Made by a program: the position numbers and the translations under genes
Assembly: GCA_020845695.1 (NCBI GenBank)
Contig: JADLFG010000017.1
Location: forward strand, 1-64,000
DNA: 64,000 nucleotides
Reading direction: 5' to 3'
Source: Thermoleophilia bacterium
GTDB taxonomy: Bacteria; Actinomycetota; Thermoleophilia; Gaiellales; Gaiellaceae
Shown: piece by piece, positions 1 through 8,675 of the stretch
Numbering within the stretch: the stretch's first letter is position 1
Layout: every line of letters starts with the position of its first letter
Notes under the pieces: generated by a model
What the model saw: only the letters and a program-made list of their open reading frames with translations
The model's database searches: none
What the model was told of the DNA's origin: nothing

Positions 1-214
1 AGCTCGCGCCAGCGTGGCCTCCTCTTCCACCGCCTGCTCGAGCAAGCCATGCAGATCGATCACGTCCCCGTCACCGCGATCGCCAGCGGTCGCCCATGAG
101 CAGACAAGGGGCGTCACGCGGATACCCAACTGCCTGCATATTGGCGCTCCCTGCGTCCTTCCCTGGCTTGCTTTTCGCTCGCCAGGAACTGCACGCCATT
201 CTCCGGACGGCGCA

Positions 215-1693
215 CTAGTCCGCGCCGATCGGGGCCGTGAACTCGCGCCGGACCGCGGCGTCCCGGAACGCGGCCTCGACGGAGCCCCGGACGCGCTTGC
301 CGGCGGCACCCGCGGGCACGCGCCAGGCGCACAGCGCGACCCCGTCCGAAAACGACGCCCCGGCGACGCGGAGCCGCCGCGCGCCGACCCGGGCGCGGCA
401 GCTGACCCGCCCCGAGGGGACGATCTCGCCGGTGTCGTCGCGGACGACGCGCGCCCCGGCCGCGAACACCCGGCCGGGCCGGGGCGGGTCGTAGCCCGCC
501 ACGAACCAGCTTCCCGGCGAGATCGAGAAGCCGGCAATAGTGAGCGTGAGCGGCGGATCCGGCTCGAGCGGGGCGCCGGGATCGAGCGCCCGGCGCAGCG
601 CGTAGGCCAGGTCGAGCCGGCGCAGGTCCCGCTCGTCGGCGAGCGGGCGGGTGCCGGCGACGAGCGCAGCCCGGACCGCCTCCGGGCCGATTCCGGGCAG
701 GCGGGAGAGGATCAGCCCGGCGGCGCCGGCGACGACCGGCGCCGCGAACGACGTCCCCGTGACCCGGGCGTAGGCGCCGGCGGCCGTCGTCAGCAGGCTC
801 GTCCCGGGCGCGGCCAGGTCGACCCAGTCGCCCCGACTCGAGAACGTCGCGAGGCGGTCGCGCTCGGTGCTGGCGGCGACCGCGACGACGCCCTCGTAGG
901 CGGCCGGGTACTGGAGCTCCGCGTCGCCGTCGTTGCCGGCCGCCGCGGCCACCACGACCTCGCGCGCGAGGGCGTACGCGACCGCGTCGCGCTGGAGCTG
1001 GCTGTCGGTCGGGCCGCTCAGGCTGAAGTTGATCACGTCGGCGCCGTGGTCGGCCGCCCACACGATTCCCTGCGCCGAGTCGAACTTCGTCGCCTCGGTG
1101 GCGCCGTCGCGCACCACCTTGACAGCCATCAGCGTGCACGCGGCGCAGACCCCGGCGATCCCGAGCCCGTTCCCGGCGCTGGCGGCGGCGATGCCTGCGA
1201 CGGCGGTGCCGTGCCCGTGCGGGTCGACCGGGTCGTCGTCGCCGTTCGCGACGTCCCGGCCGAGGATCACCTTGCCGGCGAGGTCGACGTGGGCGTAGTC
1301 GATCCCCGTGTCGACGACCGCGATCACGACGGCGGGATCGCCGAGCCCGCCCGCCCACGCCTCGGGCGCGCCGATCCGCGCGAGCGACCACTGGAGCGCC
1401 AGGAACGGATCCGTGCCGCCGTCGGCGAGACCTAGGCTCCCGTTCTCCTCGACCGAGCGCACGAGCGGGCTCGCGCGCAGCAGCCGGGCCCGCGCCGGCA
1501 CATCGAGCAGGTAGGCGTGAAGCCCGGGCAGCGAGTCGACGAGCCGCCCGCCGGCGGCCGCGGCGAGCCCGGCCGCGTCCGCGCGCGTCGCGGCGGGCAC
1601 GAGCGAGACGACGAGCTCGGCCGCTCGCGCCGGGGCGGGCAGCACGAGCAGCGCGAGCGCGCAGAGGGCGGGGAGGCGGCGCGGCGCGGGCAT
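215..1693 (-). CDS. secreted subtilisin-like serine peptidase (S8)
   Basis: Predicted exported endopeptidase of 492 aa. A hydrophobic signal peptide of about 25 residues ends near APARA. The catalytic triad is visible: Asp128 in VVDTGID, His161 in HGHGTAVAG and Ser315 in GTSFAAP, with the oxyanion Asn254 in AAAGND. Residues 26-100 look like an inhibitor-type propeptide. About 110 residues after the protease domain, including a few cysteines, have no recognised fold and may be a small beta-rich domain. The gene is divergent from uvrB with only 26 bp between starts. A TACCCT box on the minus strand (1703-1708) lies 9 nt before the ATG. The family call is firm; the substrate is unknown. Confidence 0.93.
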   Translation of the reverse strand: MPAPRRLPALCALALLVLPAPARAAELVVSLVPAATRADAAGLAAAAGGRLVDSLPGLHAYLLDVPARARLLRASPLVRSVEENGSLGLADGGTDPFLALQWSLARIGAPEAWAGGLGDPAVVIAVVDTGIDYAHVDLAGKVILGRDVANGDDDPVDPHGHGTAVAGIAAASAGNGLGIAGVCAACTLMAVKVVRDGATEATKFDSAQGIVWAADHGADVINFSLSGPTDSQLQRDAVAYALAREVVVAAAAGNDGDAELQYPAAYEGVVAVAASTERDRLATFSSRGDWVDLAAPGTSLLTTAAGAYARVTGTSFAAPVVAGAAGLILSRLPGIGPEAVRAALVAGTRPLADERDLRRLDLAYALRRALDPGAPLEPDPPLTLTIAGFSISPGSWFVAGYDPPRPGRVFAAGARVVRDDTGEIVPSGRVSCRARVGARRLRVAGASFSDGVALCAWRVPAGAAGKRVRGSVEAAFRDAAVRREFTAPIGAD

Positions 1694-1702
1694 CGGGCAC
1701 CG

Positions 1703-1721
1703 AGGGTAGCGCGGCTACCAT
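1703..1721. promoter_or_regulatory. divergent -10-like boxes between subtilase and uvrB
   Basis: On the minus strand TACCCT (1708-1703) precedes the subtilase ATG by 9 nt. On the plus strand TACCAT (1716-1721) precedes the in-frame GTG at 1729 by 7 nt. The short interval leaves no room for ordinary leaders, so both transcripts are probably leaderless or nearly so. No convincing -35 boxes are seen. Confidence 0.4.
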
Positions 1722-3729
1722 GGCTCGCGTGCCAGAGTTCCGCGTCTCCGCCGGCTACCGGCCGACCGGCGACCAGCCGCAGGCGATCGACACGCTCGCG
1801 GCGAGCGTCGCGGCGGGGGAGCGCTACCAGACCCTGCTCGGCGCGACCGGCACCGGCAAGACCGCGACGATGGCGTGGGTCGTCGAGCGGGTGCAGAAGC
1901 CGACGCTCGTGATCGCCCACAACAAGACGCTCGCGGCGCAGCTCTGCAACGAGTTTCGTGAGTTCTTCCCCGGCAACGCGGTCGAGTACTTCGTCTCCTA
2001 CTACGACTACTACCAGCCGGAGGCGTACGTGCCGCAGGCCGACCTCTACATCGAGAAGGACGCCTCGATCAACGACGACATCGACCGGCTGCGTCACGCG
2101 GCCACGAGCGCGCTCCTGACCCGCCGCGACGTCCTGATCGTGGCCTCCGTCTCGTGTATCTACGGGCTCGGCTCGCCCGCCGAGTACCGGGAGAAGACCG
2201 TGCTGCTCGCGGTGGGGGAGGAGGTCGACCGCGACGCGGTGCTGCGCAAGCTCGTCGACATCCAGTACCAGCGCAACGACTCATACCTCGGCCGCGGCCG
2301 CTTCCGCGTGCGCGGCGACGTGGTCGAGGTGCAGCCGGCCGCGTCGGAGACCGCCTACCGGATCTCGTTCTTCGGCGACGAGGTCGAGCAGATCACGCAT
2401 TTCGACCCGCTGACCGGCGAGGTGCACCAGCGGCTCGAGCACCTCGCCGTCTTCCCGGCCACGCAGTACGTGACCGACCGCCCGACGATCGAGCGGGCGC
2501 TCGGGGACATCCGCGCCGAGCTGGAGGAGCAGGTGGCCGCGTTCGAGGCGAAGGGGAAGCTGCTCGAGGCCCACCGGATCCGCCAGCGCACGGAGTACGA
2601 CCTGGAGCTCCTGGCCGAGCTGGGGTACTGCAACGGGATCGAGAACTACTCGCGCTTCCTCGAGGATCGCCCGCGCGGCTCGCGCCCGCACTGCCTGCTC
2701 GACTTCTTCCCGGGCGACTTCCTGCTCTTCGTCGACGAGTCGCACCAGACGGTGCCGCAGATCGGTGGCATGTACGAGGGCGACCGCTCGCGCAAGGAGA
2801 CGCTGGTCGACTTCGGGTTTCGGCTTCCGTCGGCGCTCGATAACCGGCCGCTGCGTTTCGACGAGTTCCTCGAGCTGGTGCCGCAGCTCGTGTTCGTGTC
2901 GGCGACGCCGGGGGCGTGGGAGCTTCGCCACTCCTCGGTGGTGGCGGAGCAGATCATCCGCCCGACGGGGATCGTGGATCCGGAGGTGGAGCTGCGTCCG
3001 ACTCGCAACCAGATCGACGACCTCCTGAACGAGGTGCGTCGCCGGGAGGAGGCGGGCGAGCGGGTGCTCGTGACCACGCTGACGAAGAAGATGGCGGAGG
3101 ACCTGACCGACTACCTGCTCGAGGCGGGTGTGAAAGCCCGCTACCTGCACTCGGAGATCGACACGCTCGAGCGGATCCAGATCGTGAGGGAGCTGCGGCT
3201 TGGCGAGTATGACGTGCTCGTGGGTGTCAATCTGCTGCGGGAGGGGCTCGATCTGCCGGAGGTGACGCTCGTCTGCATCCTCGACGCGGACAAGGAGGGG
3301 TTCCTGCGCGGGCAGACGGCGCTCGTGCAGACGATCGGGCGCGCGGCTCGCAACGTGAACGGGAAGGTGCTGCTCTACGCCGACAAGCTGACCGAGGCGA
3401 TCAGGGGGGCGATGGAGGAGACGGAGCGGCGCCGGCGGATCCAGGTCGCCTACAACGAGGAGCACGGGATCAGGCCGGAGTCGATCGTGAAGGGCGTCTC
3501 CGACATCGCGGAGCTGCTGGCGCTGGAGGCGCCGAACGTCCCCTCTCGCCGCCGCCGGGGTGCCCGCAAGATCGAGGGGCTGGACGCGGCCGAGCTGGAG
3601 CGGCTCGTCGTCACGCTCGAGGAGGAGATGTACGCCGCCGCCGAGGAGCTTCGCTTCGAGTACGCCGCGAAGCTCCGCGACGAGATCAAGGAGCTACGGC
3701 GCGAGCTGGGCTCGGTAACGGCCGCGTAG
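1720..3729 (+). CDS. uvrB: excinuclease ABC subunit B
   Basis: UvrB, the damage-verifying helicase-like subunit of nucleotide excision repair, cytoplasmic, working with UvrA and UvrC. The 669 aa length is normal for the family. Walker A GATGTGKT lies at residues 41-48. The beta-hairpin signature [12 protein letters not shown], the DEAD-like VDESHQ, the helicase motif VSATPG and QTIGRAARN are all present. A C-terminal UVR motif (about residues 625-662) provides the UvrC contact. The coordinates use the ATG at 1720; the in-frame GTG at 1729 gives a start beginning V-P-E-F and sits 7 nt after a TACCAT box, so a leaderless start there is plausible. Other repair genes are not adjacent. Confidence 0.98.
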   Translation: MARVPEFRVSAGYRPTGDQPQAIDTLAASVAAGERYQTLLGATGTGKTATMAWVVERVQKPTLVIAHNKTLAAQLCNEFREFFPGNAVEYFVSYYDYYQPEAYVPQADLYIEKDASINDDIDRLRHAATSALLTRRDVLIVASVSCIYGLGSPAEYREKTVLLAVGEEVDRDAVLRKLVDIQYQRNDSYLGRGRFRVRGDVVEVQPAASETAYRISFFGDEVEQITHFDPLTGEVHQRLEHLAVFPATQYVTDRPTIERALGDIRAELEEQVAAFEAKGKLLEAHRIRQRTEYDLELLAELGYCNGIENYSRFLEDRPRGSRPHCLLDFFPGDFLLFVDESHQTVPQIGGMYEGDRSRKETLVDFGFRLPSALDNRPLRFDEFLELVPQLVFVSATPGAWELRHSSVVAEQIIRPTGIVDPEVELRPTRNQIDDLLNEVRRREEAGERVLVTTLTKKMAEDLTDYLLEAGVKARYLHSEIDTLERIQIVRELRLGEYDVLVGVNLLREGLDLPEVTLVCILDADKEGFLRGQTALVQTIGRAARNVNGKVLLYADKLTEAIRGAMEETERRRRIQVAYNEEHGIRPESIVKGVSDIAELLALEAPNVPSRRRRGARKIEGLDAAELERLVVTLEEEMYAAAEELRFEYAAKLRDEIKELRRELGSVTAA

Positions 3730-4009
3730 GTCGAGCGAGAGCGGCCGCGCAGGTCAGAGCAGCGCGGCGAGCCCGGCGGCGGCGAGGCCTGCCGGTCGGA
3801 GGATCGAAGTACAGCTCGTGCGCCTCTCCGAGGTTCTCGAGCGCCTCGTCACCGGTCTCGCCTTGGCTCGCGACCTCGACCTCGAGGCAGCGCGCAACGT
3901 ACCAGGGCGCTTCGTGAGTGATCACGGCGGTGAGCTGCGCACTCGAAGCATCGAGGTCTCCCTGGCCGCCGTCGTCCGTGTCAACAGCCGGTTGCGATCC
4001 GCAGGGCAC
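3686..4009 (-). CDS. HicB-like antitoxin, no HicA partner
   Basis: A 107 aa protein whose middle (about residues 25-72) reads like the HicB fold: the AVI...WYVARC strand, the VASQGET turn and the helix ending near ELYFD. HicB proteins normally neutralise the mRNA interferase HicA, but no HicA gene is seen on either side. The N-terminus overlaps the mazF-like 3' end by 29 nt, which suggests coupling to that gene. The last 35 residues are Arg/Ala-rich and run antisense into the uvrB 3' end by 44 nt. This looks unlike a HicB tail, so an old frameshift or loss of the natural end is possible. The start is uncertain because only one ATG precedes the domain. Confidence 0.6.
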   Translation of the reverse strand: MPCGSQPAVDTDDGGQGDLDASSAQLTAVITHEAPWYVARCLEVEVASQGETGDEALENLGEAHELYFDPPTGRPRRRRARRAALTCAAALARPTRPLPSPARAVAP

Positions 4010-4289
4010 GGCAGACGTCGACGAGACGATCGACGCCGAGGTGGCAGATCCGCTCCGTGAGGAGCGATTTCGGGATCGTGGTCACGTTGTCGAAGCTGAG
4101 CGCGCAACGCTCCGGCATGCCGTCCTCGAGATCGAGGACGACCTCCGTCGGGATGTCGCGGATCGTCCGCGTCGCGGGTACCGTGACCACACGTGCGAGG
4201 ACGGGGATCGCGGCCTCGCGGGTCAGCACGAGGAAGGGGCGCCTCCCGGCCGCCGGGTGCTCGGCCCACCAGATCTCGCCGCGGGTCAC
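3981..4289 (-). CDS. MazF/PemK-family mRNA interferase toxin
   Basis: Predicted 102 aa endoribonuclease toxin of a type II toxin-antitoxin pair. The N-terminal RGEIWWAEHP is the usual MazF/PemK opening (RGDIWWVD...). The RRPFLVLTRE strand, the VVTVPAT segment and the C-terminal FDNVTTIPKSLL helix region follow the family pattern. I chose GTG 4289 because it overlaps the antitoxin stop as GTGA and because the family begins just before RGEIWW. Longer upstream extensions have no family character. Length is close to the usual 105-115 aa. The gene is regulated with the antitoxin from the operator upstream of it. Confidence 0.88.
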   Translation of the reverse strand: MTRGEIWWAEHPAAGRRPFLVLTREAAIPVLARVVTVPATRTIRDIPTEVVLDLEDGMPERCALSFDNVTTIPKSLLTERICHLGVDRLVDVCRALRIATGC

Positions 4290-4531
4290 CACGGCTCCGC
4301 GGCGATCGCCTCGCGCGCGGCGAGCTCCGCCCAGCGATCCGGCTCCTGCGGAGTCCGCTCGTAGGCGCGCACGATCGCCGCGTCGGCGACCGCCTCGGCA
4401 TCGGCCGCCACGTACCGCTCGATCGCCTCCCGGATCAGCGCCGACCGGGACCGACCGGAGCGCGCGGCCCGCTGGTCGAGCAGCGCGATCAGCTCGTCGG
4501 AGAGCTGGACGAGCGACTGGCGTCTTGCCAT
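4286..4531 (-). CDS. ribbon-helix-helix antitoxin of the MazF-like toxin
   Basis: An 81 aa protein starting MARRQSLVQLSDELI, followed by a basic, small-residue-rich segment (RSGRSRSALIREAIERY). This is the ribbon-helix-helix (CopG/MazE-like) DNA-binding layout, with an acidic C-terminal tail that would wrap the toxin. It overlaps the toxin gene by 4 nt. An ATG three codons upstream (4540) is possible. I prefer 4531 because TACAAT (4546-4541, minus strand) ends 9 nt before it and no Shine-Dalgarno sequence is present, so the message would be leaderless. RHH antitoxins usually repress their own promoter, and a palindrome overlaps the -10 box here. Confidence 0.85.
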   Translation of the reverse strand: MARRQSLVQLSDELIALLDQRAARSGRSRSALIREAIERYVAADAEAVADAAIVRAYERTPQEPDRWAELAAREAIAAEPW

Positions 4532-4540
4532 TGTGGCCAT

Positions 4541-4556
4541 ATTGTACCATATGGTA
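4541..4556 (-). promoter_or_regulatory. toxin-antitoxin promoter with palindromic operator
   Basis: A small AT-rich island in GC-rich sequence. The 12-bp perfect palindrome TACCATATGGTA (4545-4556) overlaps a minus-strand -10 box TACAAT (4546-4541). A second CCATAT half-site lies at 4538-4543. This arrangement is typical of an operator autoregulated by an RHH antitoxin. Confidence 0.7.
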
Positions 4557-4714
4557 TCGGTGTTTGCCGCGCGCTCGAAGCTCGCGAGGCGGCGGAGGCG
4601 TGCGCGGAGTCCGGGTCGGCCCCGGCCCCGAGTCGGGCGAGCCCCTTCCCGACCAGCTCGGCACCGGGGAACGCGCGGCCGGGCTCGGCGCTGTCGACGG
4701 GCGGCACCGAGGTA

Positions 4715-4972
4715 TCAGCCGATCGTGCGAGCGAGCGCGCTCCAGCCGGTCCAGCGGCGGTCCGCCGTCAGCACGGCGTCTGCCCGGAGCTCGGTTCCGC
4801 ACGCGAGCACCAGGGCATCGGGGAGGCGCAAGCCCGTGTGCGCGGCTCGCAGCGCGGCCGCCCGCTCCGTCATCGTCTCTGTGAGGGGCTCGATCGTGAG
4901 TAGGAGCGCTGCGATCAGCTCCCGCGCACGGGCGAGCTGGCTCTTGCGCAGCGGGTCAAGATCTGCGTTCGC
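4715..4972 (-). pseudogene. 5'-truncated VapC-type PIN-domain toxin remnant
   Basis: An 85-codon minus-strand reading frame bounded upstream by an in-frame TAG (4973-4975), ending in TGA at 4715-4717. It encodes the second half of a PIN domain: a helix (PLRKSQLARARELIAALL), then GLRLPDALVLA with the conserved acidic Asp, then ADAVLTADRRW, a very typical VapC ending. The first half, with the metal-binding DxS/VLI segment and catalytic Glu, is missing; the 3' end of the large secreted-protein gene occupies the place where it should be. It is therefore probably dead. No antitoxin is recognisable next to it. The interval 4561-4714 between it and the live toxin-antitoxin pair shows no convincing gene. 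Confidence 0.7.
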
Positions 4973-5007
4973 CTACGACCCTCCGAGCGTCTCTGGCTCC
5001 GCGCGGC

Positions 5008-8000
5008 TCAGAGATAGCAGTTGGGCGGGGTGCAGGGATTGTTCGGGGGGAGCACGATCGCGAACGTGACGGTGGCGGTGGCGCCGCCGTTGAAGAGCGT
5101 CGTGTCGGGGTAGGTGACGCGAATCGTCACGTCGGTTTCCGGCGGCAGCCCGGTGGTGCCCGTGTCCGGGTCCCAGTAGACCGGATCCCAGTGGAGGAGA
5201 GCCTGGCCGTTGGCGTCGACGAAGGCAAGTACGCTCGTGCCCCACCGAAAGCTGCCGTCGGGGTCAGTCAGCTCGAACCGGCCGTGGTCGGTGCCGCCCT
5301 GAACGATCTCGACCTGGACGAGGTGGCCCTCGGCGAGCGGGCGGGGCGGGGCGGATGGCGTGGCGCCGGGTCCGGTGACGGTCACCCGCAGATTCACGTA
5401 GTGGTTGTAGTCGACGGCGCGGCTGCCGTTCGTCGAGACTCGAAACGACGGCTCCAAGTAGTCCGTGCCGCCGGGGTTCCAGATTTCGGCGCGGGTCTCG
5501 ATCTCGATGTGCGCCCAGTCCGGGGTGAGGGTGACGCTGGCGCTGCCGGTGTCGCCGTTGTGGGTGACGCTGGCCTGGATCCGGGCGGTGTCGCCCTGGG
5601 TGACGGGGCCGGCGGGGTGGTGGTAGTCGACGCAGGCGACGCCGAGTGAGTTGGTGGTGGAGGTGGTGGCGGCGAGGCTGCCGGGGCCGGTGAGCGTCCA
5701 GGTGGCGGTCTCGCCGGCAATGACGGTGCTGTCGCCGTCGTAGACGTCGACGCAGAGGCTCGTCGTCTGCCCGAAGGGGAGGATCTCGTTCGTGGGCGGG
5801 GAGCGGAACGCGACGGTGACGGTGCCCGTGGTTGCCCCGAGGCGGACGGGCAACAGGTTCTCGAAGGTCGAGTCGACCTTGATGATCTCGGCGGTGAAGC
5901 CGAAGACGTGTCCGGTCCCGGTGACCGTGACGCTCTGTCCGCCGTTCTGGCGGTCGAGCTGGAAGTCGAGGCGGCTGACGCCGTCGTCGGGGGTGATCTG
6001 GTCGAGGTCGCCGAGACCGCCGGGGAAGGTGGCGCCGGTCACGTGCAGGTCGAGCTCGGTCGGCTGGGGGAAGAGCTTCTTGCCGTCCTCGAGGATGCCG
6101 CCGGGGGTGTGGGCGGGTGCTTCGATGACGCCGCGCAGCGCCCCCGGCACGGTCGTGTCGGACGGCTGGATCCTGGTCGCCCAGGTGATCGTGTCGATGG
6201 CGGCGCGGGCGCAGTAGGCGGGAGTGAGGCCGGCGCCGCGGAGATTGAGCTCGCCGGCGGCGAGGATCGGGATCGCGAACCAGTCGGCGAGGTCGTTCAC
6301 GGGCCCGTCGCAGCTCGTCGTGTAGCGGGCGAGGAGCGCGGTCGCCTTGGTGGTGAACAGGCCGGTGGCGCCGCCGAGGAGGTCCTGGAGCGTACCGGTA
6401 CCGACGGGGATAGCGCCGATCGGCAGCAGCTGGTAGATGGCCTCGAGCTCGGCCAGCCGCCGGGAGGCGACCTGGAGCTCGACGATGCCGGTGTCGGTGT
6501 CGTTCAGGTAGGGCAGGACGTGGTTCGTGTAGATCTGCTGGACGTCGCCGGCGACGGCGGCCGCGCTGCCGGGGAGGTTGGTGACGTCGGTGACCAGCTG
6601 CTGTTTCAGCCCCTGGTAGTCGGGAAGCTGGACGAGCGCGAGCGTGAGCATGCGGTTGTAGGCGTGGATCGTCGCTTGGATCGAGGCGACGCCGCTGAAG
6701 TGCGCGACGTCGACGACGAGCGTCCCGTCCGGGTTGGCCCGCTGGGGGAGGATCTCGACGCCCGGGCCCGTGTCCTGCCAGCTCGCTGCGAAGTCGACGG
6801 CGGCTCCGGCGGCCGGGGTGATCGTGAGCCGGGCGGGAGTCGCGAAGGCGAGCCCGCCGGGGGCGAGCTCGACCGCGAACGGCGCCGCGGTCGCGATCGC
6901 CTCGAGCCCCGAGACCGCGGTCGGCGTGACCGTGATCTCGACCGGGTCGGCGAGCGCCCCGGGCGGGACGAACAGCGAGTAGCGGGTGCCGTCGGCTCCG
7001 GTCGCCTCGATCGTGGCGCCGAGCGGGCCGACCTCCTGGCTGGCCGCCCGGGCGGGGTCGGGGCTCGACTGCACGGTCAGGCTGCCCGGGTCGATCAGAC
7101 GCTCGTTCGTGACCGTGCACCGCCACTCGTCGCCGGCTGCGACGGGGACGGTGAGCGGGCCGGCGTCGGTGCCGGTGACGGGGCTTCGCGGGTTCGTGTC
7201 CTCGGCGCATTCGATCGCGGTCGTGTAGTCGTCGAGGCTCGAACCGGCGGCGGCGGTCTCCGCGATCGTGTGCTCGCCGGCGGGGACGGTGACCGGGCCG
7301 GTGGTGCCGCCGTCGCCCACCCCGGCGGCGGCGGCGGCCCCGTCGATCTGGAGGTCGAACCGGCCGGGATCGGCGGCGGGTACGAGCGTCTTCGTGACCG
7401 TGATCGTGCCCTGCGCGGGCGGCGCCTCGGTGCAGGGCAGAAACGCCAGCGAGCGTAGCTTCGTGCTCCTGGCGATCAGCTCGGGCGTCCACAGCCTGGG
7501 GGCGCCGCCGGCGGTGCCGTACGCGAACACGGCCCCGGCGAGCGCGAACCCGCCCCGGGCGACGTTCGTGCCCGTCCCGGTCACGCCCAGGTCGACCCCG
7601 CCGGCGGTCCGGATCCGAACACCGCGGGCCGGGTCGGCCGGGTTCCCGAGCACGAACGCGTCCGCCGGGCTCGCGACCGTCTGCCCGCCCGGCCTCGCCC
7701 CGGCCGGAATCACGGCCGAGAGCGGGCCCGCGAGCGGTGTCGCCGCGTCGGCGGCGCCGCCGCAGGAGAGCACGGGGTCGAGCGAGAGAAACGAGCGCTC
7801 CTGGTCGAACGCGGGCGCCCACAGCCTGGCCTGCCCCAGCGCGTTCTCGCCCCACACGAACGCCCGCCAGCCCGCCCCCAGCGACCCGCGCGGACTGAAC
7901 CCGTCCGCGGCGGTCACGGCGAGCAGCCTCAGGTCGAGCACGGAGACCAGCTTCAGCCGGTGCGCCCTCGTGTCCTCAAGTGCCAGCGCCAGCACCTGCG

Positions 8001-8226
8001 TGCCCGCCCGGAACGGATTCACGTCGAACAAGCGGTCTCCCGCCGGGGCCGGCACATCGATCACGAGCGGCCCCCCGACCGGCCGAGGCAGCGCCGCCAC
8101 GGCCGGACCCGCGCTCGTGCCCGCGAGCAGAACCCCCATGGCCAGCGCCACGAGCACGGCACGCCGCCGCCCCGTCCGCCCGCGGGTCGCAACACCAGTC
8201 CGTACCAGCACGCGCGACAAGCTCAA
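5008..8226 (-). CDS. large secreted multidomain beta-rich protein
   Basis: A 1072 aa exported protein of unknown function. A twin-Arg-rich N-terminus leads into a signal helix (VLVALAMGVLLAG) with likely cleavage near PAVAA. After about 270 residues of unassigned sequence comes a prealbumin/SpaA-like module (TVTKTL...FDLQIDG...GEHTIAETA, about 275-380), a ZU5-like module (about 395-500: TRYSLFVPPGALADPVEITVTP), a helical linker, and C-terminal Ig-like modules of Big_1 type (about 800-900). The tail is PPNNPCTPPNCYL, with no LPXTG motif. The start appears to be TTG 8226, one base after the preceding gene's stop, with AGGGGGT just upstream. It is the last gene of a run with the LAL regulator. 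A surface adhesin or matrix protein is an inference. Confidence 0.8.
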   Translation of the reverse strand: MSLSRVLVRTGVATRGRTGRRRAVLVALAMGVLLAGTSAGPAVAALPRPVGGPLVIDVPAPAGDRLFDVNPFRAGTQVLALALEDTRAHRLKLVSVLDLRLLAVTAADGFSPRGSLGAGWRAFVWGENALGQARLWAPAFDQERSFLSLDPVLSCGGAADAATPLAGPLSAVIPAGARPGGQTVASPADAFVLGNPADPARGVRIRTAGGVDLGVTGTGTNVARGGFALAGAVFAYGTAGGAPRLWTPELIARSTKLRSLAFLPCTEAPPAQGTITVTKTLVPAADPGRFDLQIDGAAAAAGVGDGGTTGPVTVPAGEHTIAETAAAGSSLDDYTTAIECAEDTNPRSPVTGTDAGPLTVPVAAGDEWRCTVTNERLIDPGSLTVQSSPDPARAASQEVGPLGATIEATGADGTRYSLFVPPGALADPVEITVTPTAVSGLEAIATAAPFAVELAPGGLAFATPARLTITPAAGAAVDFAASWQDTGPGVEILPQRANPDGTLVVDVAHFSGVASIQATIHAYNRMLTLALVQLPDYQGLKQQLVTDVTNLPGSAAAVAGDVQQIYTNHVLPYLNDTDTGIVELQVASRRLAELEAIYQLLPIGAIPVGTGTLQDLLGGATGLFTTKATALLARYTTSCDGPVNDLADWFAIPILAAGELNLRGAGLTPAYCARAAIDTITWATRIQPSDTTVPGALRGVIEAPAHTPGGILEDGKKLFPQPTELDLHVTGATFPGGLGDLDQITPDDGVSRLDFQLDRQNGGQSVTVTGTGHVFGFTAEIIKVDSTFENLLPVRLGATTGTVTVAFRSPPTNEILPFGQTTSLCVDVYDGDSTVIAGETATWTLTGPGSLAATTSTTNSLGVACVDYHHPAGPVTQGDTARIQASVTHNGDTGSASVTLTPDWAHIEIETRAEIWNPGGTDYLEPSFRVSTNGSRAVDYNHYVNLRVTVTGPGATPSAPPRPLAEGHLVQVEIVQGGTDHGRFELTDPDGSFRWGTSVLAFVDANGQALLHWDPVYWDPDTGTTGLPPETDVTIRVTYPDTTLFNGGATATVTFAIVLPPNNPCTPPNCYL

Positions 8227-8227
8227 C

Positions 8228-8590
8228 TCAACCCCCTGTCGATCCTCGGTTGTTCTCGGCAGCGGCGGCGGTTGCGCACGTCCGCTCTGGCGGTGCTTCC
8301 GCCGCAGCCAGGGTCGTCGCCAGGCGGCCGGCCCTCAGTCCCGCCCGTGCGAGCGCTGCGGCCACGATGTCTTCCGCCGGCGCCTCGTAGAGCAGGAAGC
8401 ACGTGTCGTCCTCGGGCACGTACACCGAGCGCAGGAACCGAACCGGGGCGCCACCGGCTCCCAGCACCTCCGCCGCCCGCCGTGCCCGCTCGGCCACCTG
8501 GCGCAGCTCCGCCCACCCAGTGCCCGGTCTGTGCAACTCGACCAGGAAGCGGCGGGGCGCCCCGCCTGGGCCCGTCTTTCGCGCTGCCAC
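8228..8590 (-). CDS. DUF4242-like small alpha/beta protein
   Basis: About 120 aa. The core RRFLVELHRPG, the helix ELRQVAERARRAAEVL, the strand VRFLRSVYVPEDDTCFLLYEAP and the helix AAALARAGL match the DUF4242/SCO4226-type ferredoxin-like fold, whose best-studied member binds nickel. Those proteins act as small cytoplasmic homodimers of uncertain role. The start is weakly supported: GTG 8590 is chosen because upstream sequence is low-complexity Arg/Ser. The gene sits between the LAL regulator (85 bp upstream) and the large secreted protein (1 bp downstream), so the three are likely one transcript. The C-terminal 25 residues are Ala/Thr-rich and may be disordered. Confidence 0.7.
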   Translation of the reverse strand: MAARKTGPGGAPRRFLVELHRPGTGWAELRQVAERARRAAEVLGAGGAPVRFLRSVYVPEDDTCFLLYEAPAEDIVAAALARAGLRAGRLATTLAAAEAPPERTCATAAAAENNRGSTGG

Positions 8591-8675
8591 GGAACGAATG
8601 CTGCGCCTCGCGCTGCCCGGCGGGCTAGTGTGGGAATCCACAGAGATTCGGCGGTGGGCTCCCCTCGCCCGCGGC

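Noticed and set aside
1..63. A minus-strand open stretch starting GTG at 63 (V-I-D-L-H-G-L-L...) running off the left edge
   Set aside because: Only 21 codons are visible with no clear ribosome-binding site and no recognised family; it may be a real partial gene but cannot be supported. The rest of 64-214 holds no convincing gene.
162..186. Imperfect hairpin CCTGGC...GCCAGG downstream of the subtilase stop
   Set aside because: Short 6-bp outer stem with mismatches inside and no U tract; too weak to call a terminator.
4489..4707. A small minus-strand open frame between the antitoxin and VapC remnant (V-P-P-V-D-S-A-E-P...)
   Set aside because: No domain character, no ribosome-binding site, and it overlaps the antitoxin's operator and coding start.
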